Positions 37,501-49,500 of a DNA stretch of 64,000 bases are shown piece by piece. Position 1 is the first letter of the stretch; the number at the start of each line of letters is the position of its first letter. The notes under the pieces are model-generated. The model had not been told where the DNA came from and searched no databases. It worked only from the letters and a program-made list of their open reading frames with translations. The position numbers and the translations under genes are program-made. The stretch comes from Mesostigma viride. Lineage: Eukaryota; Streptophyta; Mesostigmatophyceae; Mesostigmatales; Mesostigmataceae. The DNA is taken from contig RPFO01000089.1 of assembly GCA_009746045.1 (NCBI GenBank), forward strand, positions 318,458-382,457. The letters run 5' to 3'.

Positions 37501-40500
37501 GTGCAAGGTGCAAAGGTACGGCTTTCGTCCCCAGTGCTCACTAGCTACCAAGAGTGCAAGGTGCAAAGGTACGGCTTTCGTCCCCAGTGCTCACTAGCTA
37601 CCAAGAGTGCAAGGTGCAAAGGTACGGCTTTCGTCCCCAGTGCTCACTAGCTACCAAGAGTGCAAGGTGCAAAGGTACGGCTTTCGTCCCCAGTGCTCAC
37701 TAGCTACCAAGAGTGCAAGGTGCAAAGGTACGGCTTTCGTCCCCAGTGCTCACTAGCTACCAAGAGTGCAAGGTGCAAAGGTACGGCTTTCGTCCCCAGT
37801 GCTCACTAGCTACCAAGAGTGCAAGGTGCAAAGGTACGGCTTTCGTCCCCAGTGCTCACTAGCTACCAAGAGTGCAAGGTGCAAAGGTACGGCTTTCGTC
37901 CCCAGTGCTCACTAGCTACCAAGAGTGCAAGGTGCAAAGGTACGGCTTTCGTCCCCAGTGCTCACTAGCTACCAAGAGTGCAAGGTGCAAAGGTACGGCT
38001 TTCGTCCCCAGTGCTCACTAGCTACCAAGAGTGCAAGGTGCAAAGGTACGGCTTTCGTCCCCAGTGCTCACTAGCTACCAAGAGTGCAAGGTGCAAAGGT
38101 ACGGCTTTCGTCCCCAGTGCTCACTAGCTACCAAGAGTGCAAGGTGCAAAGGTACGGCTTTCGTCCCCAGTGCTCACTAGCTACCAAGAGTGCAAGGTGC
38201 AAAGGTACGGCTTTCGTCCCCAGTGCTCACTAGCTACCAAGAGTGCAAGGTGCAAAGGTACGGCTTTCGTCCCCAGTGCTCACTAGCTACCAAGAGTGCA
38301 AGGTGCAAAGGTACGGCTTTCGTCCCCAGTGCTCACTAGCTACCAAGAGTGCAAGGTGCAAAGGTACGGCTTTCGTCCCCAGTGCTCACTAGCTACCAAG
38401 AGTGCAAGGTGCAAAGGTACGGCTTTCGTCCCCAGTGCTCACTAGCTACCAAGAGTGCAAGGTGCAAAGGTACGGCTTTCGTCCCCAGTGCTCACTAGCT
38501 ACCAAGAGTGCAAGGTGCAAAGGTACGGCTTTCGTCCCCAGTGCTCACTAGCTACCAAGAGTGCAAGGTGCAAAGGTACGGCTTTCGTCCCCAGTGCTCA
38601 CTAGCTACCAAGAGTGCAAGGTGCAAAGGTACGGCTTTCGTCCCCAGTGCTCACTAGCTACCAAGAGTGCAAGGTGCAAAGGTACGGCTTTCGTCCCCAG
38701 TGCTCACTAGCTACCAAGAGTGCAAGGTGCAAAGGTACGGCTTTCGTCCCCAGTGCTCACTAGCTACCAAGAGTGCAAGGTGCAAAGGTACGGCTTTCGT
38801 CCCCAGTGCTCACTAGCTACCAAGAGTGCAAGGTGCAAAGGTACGGCTTTCGTCCCCAGTGCTCACTAGCTACCAAGAGTGCAAGGTGCAAAGGTACGGC
38901 TTTCGTCCCCAGTGCTCACTAGCTACCAAGAGTGCAAGGTGCAAAGGTACGGCTTTCGTCCCCAGTGCTCACTAGCTACCAAGAGTGCAAGGTGCAAAGG
39001 TACGGCTTTCGTCCCCAGTGCTCACTAGCTACCAAGAGTGCAAGGTGCAAAGGTACGGCTTTCGTCCCCAGTGCTCACTAGCTACCAAGAGTGCAAGGTG
39101 CAAAGGTACGGCTTTCGTCCCCAGTGCTCACTAGCTACCAAGAGTGCAAGGTGCAAAGGTACGGCTTTCGTCCCCAGTGCTCACTAGCTACCAAGAGTGC
39201 AAGGTGCAAAGGTACGGCTTTCGTCCCCAGTGCTCACTAGCTACCAAGAGTGCAAGGTGCAAAGGTACGGCTTTCGTCCCCAGTGCTCACTAGCTACCAA
39301 GAGTGCAAGGTGCAAAGGTACGGCTTTCGTCCCCAGTGCTCACTAGCTACCAAGAGTGCAAGGTGCAAAGGTACGGCTTTCGTCCCCAGTGCTCACTAGC
39401 TACCAAGAGTGCAAGGTGCAAAGGTACGGCTTTCGTCCCCAGTGCTCACTAGCTACCAAGAGTGCAAGGTGCAAAGGTACGGCTTTCGTCCCCAGTGCTC
39501 ACTAGCTACCAAGAGTGCAAGGTGCAAAGGTACGGCTTTCGTCCCCAGTGCTCACTAGCTACCAAGAGTGCAAGGTGCAAAGGTACGGCTTTCGTCCCCA
39601 GTGCTCACTAGCTACCAAGAGTGCAAGGTGCAAAGGTACGGCTTTCGTCCCCAGTGCTCACTAGCTACCAAGAGTGCAAGGTGCAAAGGTACGGCTTTCG
39701 TCCCCAGTGCTCACTAGCTACCAAGAGTGCAAGGTGCAAAGGTACGGCTTTCGTCCCCAGTGCTCACTAGCTACCAAGAGTGCAAGGTGCAAAGGTACGG
39801 CTTTCGTCCCCAGTGCTCACTAGCTACCAAGAGTGCAAGGTGCAAAGGTACGGCTTTCGTCCCCAGTGCTCACTAGCTACCAAGAGTGCAAGGTGCAAAG
39901 GTACGGCTTTCGTCCCCAGTGCTCACTAGCTACCAAGAGTGCAAGGTGCAAAGGTACGGCTTTCGTCCCCAGTGCTCACTAGCTACCAAGAGTGCAAGGT
40001 GCAAAGGTACGGCTTTCGTCCCCAGTGCTCACTAGCTACCAAGAGTGCAAGGTGCAAAGGTACGGCTTTCGTCCCCAGTGCTCACTAGCTACCAAGAGTG
40101 CAAGGTGCAAAGGTACGGCTTTCGTCCCCAGTGCTCACTAGCTACCAAGAGTGCAAGGTGCAAAGGTACGGCTTTCGTCCCCAGTGCTCACTAGCTACCA
40201 AGAGTGCAAGGTGCAAAGGTACGGCTTTCGTCCCCAGTGCTCACTAGCTACCAAGAGTGCAAGGTGCAAAGGTACGGCTTTCGTCCCCAGTGCTCACTAG
40301 CTACCAAGAGTGCAAGGTGCAAAGGTACGGCTTTCGTCCCCAGTGCTCACTAGCTACCAAGAGTGCAAGGTGCAAAGGTACGGCTTTCGTCCCCAGTGCT
40401 CACTAGCTACCAAGAGTGCAAGGTGCAAAGGTACGGCTTTCGTCCCCAGTGCTCACTAGCTACCAAGAGTGCAAGGTGCAAAGGTACGGCTTTCGTCCCC

Positions 40501-43500
40501 AGTGCTCACTAGCTACCAAGAGTGCAAGGTGCAAAGGTACGGCTTTCGTCCCCAGTGCTCACTAGCTACCAAGAGTGCAAGGTGCAAAGGTACGGCTTTC
40601 GTCCCCAGTGCTCACTAGCTACCAAGAGTGCAAGGTGCAAAGGTACGGCTTTCGTCCCCAGTGCTCACTAGCTACCAAGAGTGCAAGGTGCAAAGGTACG
40701 GCTTTCGTCCCCAGTGCTCACTAGCTACCAAGAGTGCAAGGTGCAAAGGTACGGCTTTCGTCCCCAGTGCTCACTAGCTACCAAGAGTGCAAGGTGCAAA
40801 GGTACGGCTTTCGTCCCCAGTGCTCACTAGCTACCAAGAGTGCAAGGTGCAAAGGTACGGCTTTCGTCCCCAGTGCTCACTAGCTACCAAGAGTGCAAGG
40901 TGCAAAGGTACGGCTTTCGTCCCCAGTGCTCACTAGCTACCAAGAGTGCAAGGTGCAAAGGTACGGCTTTCGTCCCCAGTGCTCACTAGCTACCAAGAGT
41001 GCAAGGTGCAAAGGTACGGCTTTCGTCCCCAGTGCTCACTAGCTACCAAGAGTGCAAGGTGCAAAGGTACGGCTTTCGTCCCCAGTGCTCACTAGCTACC
41101 AAGAGTGCAAGGTGCAAAGGTACGGCTTTCGTCCCCAGTGCTCACTAGCTACCAAGAGTGCAAGGTGCAAAGGTACGGCTTTCGTCCCCAGTGCTCACTA
41201 GCTACCAAGAGTGCAAGGTGCAAAGGTACGGCTTTCGTCCCCAGTGCTCACTAGCTACCAAGAGTGCAAGGTGCAAAGGTACGGCTTTCGTCCCCAGTGC
41301 TCACTAGCTACCAAGAGTGCAAGGTGCAAAGGTACGGCTTTCGTCCCCAGTGCTCACTAGCTACCAAGAGTGCAAGGTGCAAAGGTACGGCTTTCGTCCC
41401 CAGTGCTCACTAGCTACCAAGAGTGCAAGGTGCAAAGGTACGGCTTTCGTCCCCAGTGCTCACTAGCTACCAAGAGTGCAAGGTGCAAAGGTACGGCTTT
41501 CGTCCCCAGTGCTCACTAGCTACCAAGAGTGCAAGGTGCAAAGGTACGGCTTTCGTCCCCAGTGCTCACTAGCTACCAAGAGTGCAAGGTGCAAAGGTAC
41601 GGCTTTCGTCCCCAGTGCTCACTAGCTACCAAGAGTGCAAGGTGCAAAGGTACGGCTTTCGTCCCCAGTGCTCACTAGCTACCAAGAGTGCAAGGTGCAA
41701 AGGTACGGCTTTCGTCCCCAGTGCTCACTAGCTACCAAGAGTGCAAGGTGCAAAGGTACGGCTTTCGTCCCCAGTGCTCACTAGCTACCAAGAGTGCAAG
41801 GTGCAAAGGTACGGCTTTCGTCCCCAGTGCTCACTAGCTACCAAGAGTGCAAGGTGCAAAGGTACGGCTTTCGTCCCCAGTGCTCACTAGCTACCAAGAG
41901 TGCAAGGTGCAAAGGTACGGCTTTCGTCCCCAGTGCTCACTAGCTACCAAGAGTGCAAGGTGCAAAGGTACGGCTTTCGTCCCCAGTGCTCACTAGCTAC
42001 CAAGAGTGCAAGGTGCAAAGGTACGGCTTTCGTCCCCAGTGCTCACTAGCTACCAAGAGTGCAAGGTGCAAAGGTACGGCTTTCGTCCCCAGTGCTCACT
42101 AGCTACCAAGAGTGCAAGGTGCAAAGGTACGGCTTTCGTCCCCAGTGCTCACTAGCTACCAAGAGTGCAAGGTGCAAAGGTACGGCTTTCGTCCCCAGTG
42201 CTCACTAGCTACCAAGAGTGCAAGGTGCAAAGGTACGGCTTTCGTCCCCAGTGCTCACTAGCTACCAAGAGTGCAAGGTGCAAAGGTACGGCTTTCGTCC
42301 CCAGTGCTCACTAGCTACCAAGAGTGCAAGGTGCAAAGGTACGGCTTTCGTCCCCAGTGCTCACTAGCTACCAAGAGTGCAAGGTGCAAAGGTACGGCTT
42401 TCGTCCCCAGTGCTCACTAGCTACCAAGAGTGCAAGGTGCAAAGGTACGGCTTTCGTCCCCAGTGCTCACTAGCTACCAAGAGTGCAAGGTGCAAAGGTA
42501 CGGCTTTCGTCCCCAGTGCTCACTAGCTACCAAGAGTGCAAGGTGCAAAGGTACGGCTTTCGTCCCCAGTGCTCACTAGCTACCAAGAGTGCAAGGTGCA
42601 AAGGTACGGCTTTCGTCCCCAGTGCTCACTAGCTACCAAGAGTGCAAGGTGCAAAGGTACGGCTTTCGTCCCCAGTGCTCACTAGCTACCAAGAGTGCAA
42701 GGTGCAAAGGTACGGCTTTCGTCCCCAGTGCTCACTAGCTACCAAGAGTGCAAGGTGCAAAGGTACGGCTTTCGTCCCCAGTGCTCACTAGCTACCAAGA
42801 GTGCAAGGTGCAAAGGTACGGCTTTCGTCCCCAGTGCTCACTAGCTACCAAGAGTGCAAGGTGCAAAGGTACGGCTTTCGTCCCCAGTGCTCACTAGCTA
42901 CCAAGAGTGCAAGGTGCAAAGGTACGGCTTTCGTCCCCAGTGCTCACTAGCTACCAAGAGTGCAAGGTGCAAAGGTACGGCTTTCGTCCCCAGTGCTCAC
43001 TAGCTACCAAGAGTGCAAGGTGCAAAGGTACGGCTTTCGTCCCCAGTGCTCACTAGCTACCAAGAGTGCAAGGTGCAAAGGTACGGCTTTCGTCCCCAGT
43101 GCTCACTAGCTACCAAGAGTGCAAGGTGCAAAGGTACGGCTTTCGTCCCCAGTGCTCACTAGCTACCAAGAGTGCAAGGTGCAAAGGTACGGCTTTCGTC
43201 CCCAGTGCTCACTAGCTACCAAGAGTGCAAGGTGCAAAGGTACGGCTTTCGTCCCCAGTGCTCACTAGCTACCAAGAGTGCAAGGTGCAAAGGTACGGCT
43301 TTCGTCCCCAGTGCTCACTAGCTACCAAGAGTGCAAGGTGCAAAGGTACGGCTTTCGTCCCCAGTGCTCACTAGCTACCAAGAGTGCAAGGTGCAAAGGT
43401 ACGGCTTTCGTCCCCAGTGCTCACTAGCTACCAAGAGTGCAAGGTGCAAAGGTACGGCTTTCGTCCCCAGTGCTCACTAGCTACCAAGAGTGCAAGGTGC

Positions 43501-46500
43501 AAAGGTACGGCTTTCGTCCCCAGTGCTCACTAGCTACCAAGAGTGCAAGGTGCAAAGGTACGGCTTTCGTCCCCAGTGCTCACTAGCTACCAAGAGTGCA
43601 AGGTGCAAAGGTACGGCTTTCGTCCCCAGTGCTCACTAGCTACCAAGAGTGCAAGGTGCAAAGGTACGGCTTTCGTCCCCAGTGCTCACTAGCTACCAAG
43701 AGTGCAAGGTGCAAAGGTACGGCTTTCGTCCCCAGTGCTCACTAGCTACCAAGAGTGCAAGGTGCAAAGGTACGGCTTTCGTCCCCAGTGCTCACTAGCT
43801 ACCAAGAGTGCAAGGTGCAAAGGTACGGCTTTCGTCCCCAGTGCTCACTAGCTACCAAGAGTGCAAGGTGCAAAGGTACGGCTTTCGTCCCCAGTGCTCA
43901 CTAGCTACCAAGAGTGCAAGGTGCAAAGGTACGGCTTTCGTCCCCAGTGCTCACTAGCTACCAAGAGTGCAAGGTGCAAAGGTACGGCTTTCGTCCCCAG
44001 TGCTCACTAGCTACCAAGAGTGCAAGGTGCAAAGGTACGGCTTTCGTCCCCAGTGCTCACTAGCTACCAAGAGTGCAAGGTGCAAAGGTACGGCTTTCGT
44101 CCCCAGTGCTCACTAGCTACCAAGAGTGCAAGGTGCAAAGGTACGGCTTTCGTCCCCAGTGCTCACTAGCTACCAAGAGTGCAAGGTGCAAAGGTACGGC
44201 TTTCGTCCCCAGTGCTCACTAGCTACCAAGAGTGCAAGGTGCAAAGGTACGGCTTTCGTCCCCAGTGCTCACTAGCTACCAAGAGTGCAAGGTGCAAAGG
44301 TACGGCTTTCGTCCCCAGTGCTCACTAGCTACCAAGAGTGCAAGGTGCAAAGGTACGGCTTTCGTCCCCAGTGCTCACTAGCTACCAAGAGTGCAAGGTG
44401 CAAAGGTACGGCTTTCGTCCCCAGTGCTCACTAGCTACCAAGAGTGCAAGGTGCAAAGGTACGGCTTTCGTCCCCAGTGCTCACTAGCTACCAAGAGTGC
44501 AAGGTGCAAAGGTACGGCTTTCGTCCCCAGTGCTCACTAGCTACCAAGAGTGCAAGGTGCAAAGGTACGGCTTTCGTCCCCAGTGCTCACTAGCTACCAA
44601 GAGTGCAAGGTGCAAAGGTACGGCTTTCGTCCCCAGTGCTCACTAGCTACCAAGAGTGCAAGGTGCAAAGGTACGGCTTTCGTCCCCAGTGCTCACTAGC
44701 TACCAAGAGTGCAAGGTGCAAAGGTACGGCTTTCGTCCCCAGTGCTCACTAGCTACCAAGAGTGCAAGGTGCAAAGGTACGGCTTTCGTCCCCAGTGCTC
44801 ACTAGCTACCAAGAGTGCAAGGTGCAAAGGTACGGCTTTCGTCCCCAGTGCTCACTAGCTACCAAGAGTGCAAGGTGCAAAGGTACGGCTTTCGTCCCCA
44901 GTGCTCACTAGCTACCAAGAGTGCAAGGTGCAAAGGTACGGCTTTCGTCCCCAGTGCTCACTAGCTACCAAGAGTGCAAGGTGCAAAGGTACGGCTTTCG
45001 TCCCCAGTGCTCACTAGCTACCAAGAGTGCAAGGTGCAAAGGTACGGCTTTCGTCCCCAGTGCTCACTAGCTACCAAGAGTGCAAGGTGCAAAGGTACGG
45101 CTTTCGTCCCCAGTGCTCACTAGCTACCAAGAGTGCAAGGTGCAAAGGTACGGCTTTCGTCCCCAGTGCTCACTAGCTACCAAGAGTGCAAGGTGCAAAG
45201 GTACGGCTTTCGTCCCCAGTGCTCACTAGCTACCAAGAGTGCAAGGTGCAAAGGTACGGCTTTCGTCCCCAGTGCTCACTAGCTACCAAGAGTGCAAGGT
45301 GCAAAGGTACGGCTTTCGTCCCCAGTGCTCACTAGCTACCAAGAGTGCAAGGTGCAAAGGTACGGCTTTCGTCCCCAGTGCTCACTAGCTACCAAGAGTG
45401 CAAGGTGCAAAGGTACGGCTTTCGTCCCCAGTGCTCACTAGCTACCAAGAGTGCAAGGTGCAAAGGTACGGCTTTCGTCCCCAGTGCTCACTAGCTACCA
45501 AGAGTGCAAGGTGCAAAGGTACGGCTTTCGTCCCCAGTGCTCACTAGCTACCAAGAGTGCAAGGTGCAAAGGTACGGCTTTCGTCCCCAGTGCTCACTAG
45601 CTACCAAGAGTGCAAGGTGCAAAGGTACGGCTTTCGTCCCCAGTGCTCACTAGCTACCAAGAGTGCAAGGTGCAAAGGTACGGCTTTCGTCCCCAGTGCT
45701 CACTAGCTACCAAGAGTGCAAGGTGCAAAGGTACGGCTTTCGTCCCCAGTGCTCACTAGCTACCAAGAGTGCAAGGTGCAAAGGTACGGCTTTCGTCCCC
45801 AGTGCTCACTAGCTACCAAGAGTGCAAGGTGCAAAGGTACGGCTTTCGTCCCCAGTGCTCACTAGCTACCAAGAGTGCAAGGTGCAAAGGTACGGCTTTC
45901 GTCCCCAGTGCTCACTAGCTACCAAGAGTGCAAGGTGCAAAGGTACGGCTTTCGTCCCCAGTGCTCACTAGCTACCAAGAGTGCAAGGTGCAAAGGTACG
46001 GCTTTCGTCCCCAGTGCTCACTAGCTACCAAGAGTGCAAGGTGCAAAGGTACGGCTTTCGTCCCCAGTGCTCACTAGCTACCAAGAGTGCAAGGTGCAAA
46101 GGTACGGCTTTCGTCCCCAGTGCTCACTAGCTACCAAGAGTGCAAGGTGCAAAGGTACGGCTTTCGTCCCCAGTGCTCACTAGCTACCAAGAGTGCAAGG
46201 TGCAAAGGTACGGCTTTCGTCCCCAGTGCTCACTAGCTACCAAGAGTGCAAGGTGCAAAGGTACGGCGTTCGTCCCCAGTGCTCACTAGCTACCAAGAGT
46301 GCAAGGTGCAAAGGTACGGCTTTCGTCCCCAGTGCTCACTAGCTACCAAGAGTGCAAGGTGCAAAGGTACGGCGTTCGTCCCCAGTGCTCACTAGCTACC
46401 AAGAGTGCAAGGTGCAAAGGTACGGCTTTCGTCCCCAGTGCTCACTAGCTACCAAGAGTGCAAGGTGCAAAGGTACGGCTTTCGTCCCCAGTGCTCACTA

Positions 46501-49500
46501 GCTACCAAGAGTGCAAGGTGCAAAGGTACGGCTTTCGTCCCCAGTGCTCACTAGCTACCAAGAGTGCAAGGTGCAAAGGTACGGCTTTCGTCCCCAGTGC
46601 TCACTAGCTACCAAGAGTGCAAGGTGCAAAGGTACGGCTTTCGTCCCCAGTGCTCACTAGCTACCAAGAGTGCAAGGTGCAAAGGTACGGCTTTCGTCCC
46701 CAGTGCTCACTAGCTACCAAGAGTGCAAGGTGCAAAGGTACGGCTTTCGTCCCCAGTGCTCACTAGCTACCAAGAGTGCAAGGTGCAAAGGTACGGCTTT
46801 CGTCCCCAGTGCTCACTAGCTACCAAGAGTGCAAGGTGCAAAGGTACGGCTTTCGTCCCCAGTGCTCACTAGCTACCAAGAGTGCAAGGTGCAAAGGTAC
46901 GGCTTTCGTCCCCAGTGCTCACTAGCTACCAAGAGTGCAAGGTGCAAAGGTACGGCGTTCGTCCCCAGTGCTCACTAGCTACCAAGAGTGCAAGGTGCAA
47001 AGGTACGGCTTTCGTCCCCAGTGCTCACTAGCTACCAAGAGTGCAAGGTGCAAAGGTACGGCTTTCGTCCCCAGTGCTCACTAGCTACCAAGAGTGCAAG
47101 GTGCAAAGGTACGGCGTTCGTCCCCAGTGCTCACTAGCTACCAAGAGTGCAAGGTGCAAAGGTACGGCTTTCGTCCCCAGTGCTCACTAGCTACCAAGAG
47201 TGCAAGGTGCAAAGGTACGGCTTTCGTCCCCAGTGCTCACTAGCTACCAAGAGTGCAAGGTGCAAAGGTACGGCTTTCGTCCCCAGTGCTCACTAGCTAC
47301 CAAGAGTGCAAGGTGCAAAGGTACGGCTTTCGTCCCCAGTGCTCACTAGCTACCAAGAGTGCAAGGTGCAAAGGTACGGCGTTCGTCCCCAGTGCTCACT
47401 AGCTACCAAGAGTGCAAGGTGCAAAGGTACGGCTTTCGTCCCCAGTGCTCACTAGCTACCAAGAGTGCAAGGTGCAAAGGTACGGCGTTCGTCCCCAGTG
47501 CTCACTAGCTACCAAGAGTGCAAGGTGCAAAGGTACGGCTTTCGTCCCCAGTGCTCACTAGCTACCAAGAGTGCAAGGTGCAAAGGTACGGCTTTCGTCC
47601 CCAGTGCTCACTAGCTACCAAGAGTGCAAGGTGCAAAGGTACGGCGTTCGTCCCCAGTGCTCACTAGCTACCAAGAGTGCAAGGTGCAAAGGTACGGCGT
47701 TCGTCCCCAGTGCTCACTAGCTACCAAGAGTGCAAGGTGCAAAGGTACGGCTTTCGTCCCCAGTGCTCACTAGCTACCAAGAGTGCAAGGTGCAAAGGTA
47801 CGGCTTTCGTCCCCAGTGCTCACTAGCTACCAAGAGTGCAAGGTGCAAAGGTACGGCTTTCGTCCCCAGTGCTCACTAGCTACCAAGAGTGCAAGGTGCA
47901 AAGGTACGGCGTTCGTCCCCAGTGCTCACTAGCTACCAAGAGTGCAAGGTGCAAAGGTACGGCGTTCGTCCCCAGTGCTCACTAGCTACCAAGAGTGCAA
48001 GGTGCAAAGGTACGGCTTTCGTCCCCAGTGCTCACTAGCTACCAAGAGTGCAAGGTGCAAAGGTACGGCTTTCGTCCCCAGTGCTCACTAGCTACCAAGA
48101 GTGCAAGGTGCAAAGGTACGGCTTTCGTCCCCAGTGCTCACTAGCTACCCAGAGTGCAAGGTGCGCAACTTGACGATAGATAGGTCTACAGCGCTCTCTG
48201 CATCTTCCTCACCCACCTGTGGTGGCCCCTTCCATTCCTGCTCGCCTGCGCGTTTCCGTGCCTGCACTTATTGCGTGCCTGCGCGAGGCTTGTGTGCATA
48301 GTATATTGCGCGCCCGCATGCCTGCGTGCATGATGCATGTATTACTGATTTGCGTGCCCGCGTGCCTGCGTGCGCGATGCATCGCGTGCCTGCGTGCGCC
48401 AGGAGTGTGAGGCCATTTGTCTGGCCGACGGACCCGAGTGCGGCCCGCTCTGGTACATGGCCGCCGATGAGATGCTGCAAGGCTGGATGGCGGCTGAGCA
48501 CGATGCCACGCTGCGGCTGTGGAAAGCGGTGCGTGGTCACTTCAGGGTGCAGATACGTGGTATTGTTTGTCACTAAATAGGCACGATCTTGATCAGGAAG
48601 ATAGCCTAGAAGAGGGGAAGGGGAGACGACGTGCGGTTGCTGTGGAAGGCGGTGCGTGGTCGCGTCACTCGTCAAACCTTTTGGTGACAGAAGAAGGGAA
48701 GGGGGAACTGGAGGATGCTTTTGTATGGAGGAGGAGAAAGGGGGAATGGGATGGCGGGGTTACAGTTGGGGAGAAAGGGAGGGGAGAAGGGAGGGGAAAT
48801 GGGAATGGAAAATGGAGGGGCGACCGTTTTTTCCCTTTTTGTCCATGGGGACATACCTTTTTGTGATGCTTGTGACACCCGTGGACACCCGTGGAGTATT
48901 GGTGAAGTTGGCGGTCATCCAGAGGCCGGATCTCTTCTGACTTATGGCGGATAGGACTGGGTTGGAGCATGTTTCTTGGGGCCTTATTATATCATCATGG
49001 TGCGGCCCTTTCGGCAACGCTCATGGCTGCTGTACAGCTGTTGACCGTTGCGCTGGTGTAGGGCCGCTTTGCACCCAGGAGCTTTTTTTCCCGTTCGATG
49101 TCACGCTTGCTTGGAGGAGCACACGCTTGCTCGGAGGAGCATACCAAGTCCGCTGGATTGCAGTATGCTATCAGCGCACGTTACTGTGCATTGCCTTTGC
49201 TTGTCTTGTTGGGGCCCTGGGGATCTGTGGCTGTCCCTGTGCTGGGAGCTTATTCTGCCATTCTAAATGAATCGATTGGTACATAGCCAATGAATCGGTG
49301 TGCTGTGGGTGCCCCTATGCCATCTGGCGTGACAGACCAACGTGATGGCGATGCTGGAGAAGATGATGACCACCGACAACTTCCGCAAGGTAATGCACTA
49401 TATATCACGCTCATCCATCCCATGATAGTGGTCACCTAATGGTGGTGACTATCCAGTAGATAAGGACAAAGTCCGCAAGGTAACCCACTAAACCATGACG

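Noticed and set aside
26841-48163. CRISPR array
   Set aside because: The 53-bp units are directly contiguous, with no variable spacers, in a eukaryotic intron with no cas genes.
26841-48163. Centromeric satellite
   Set aside because: The array lies inside one intron with coding exons on both sides, and its unit is too short for a typical centromere repeat.
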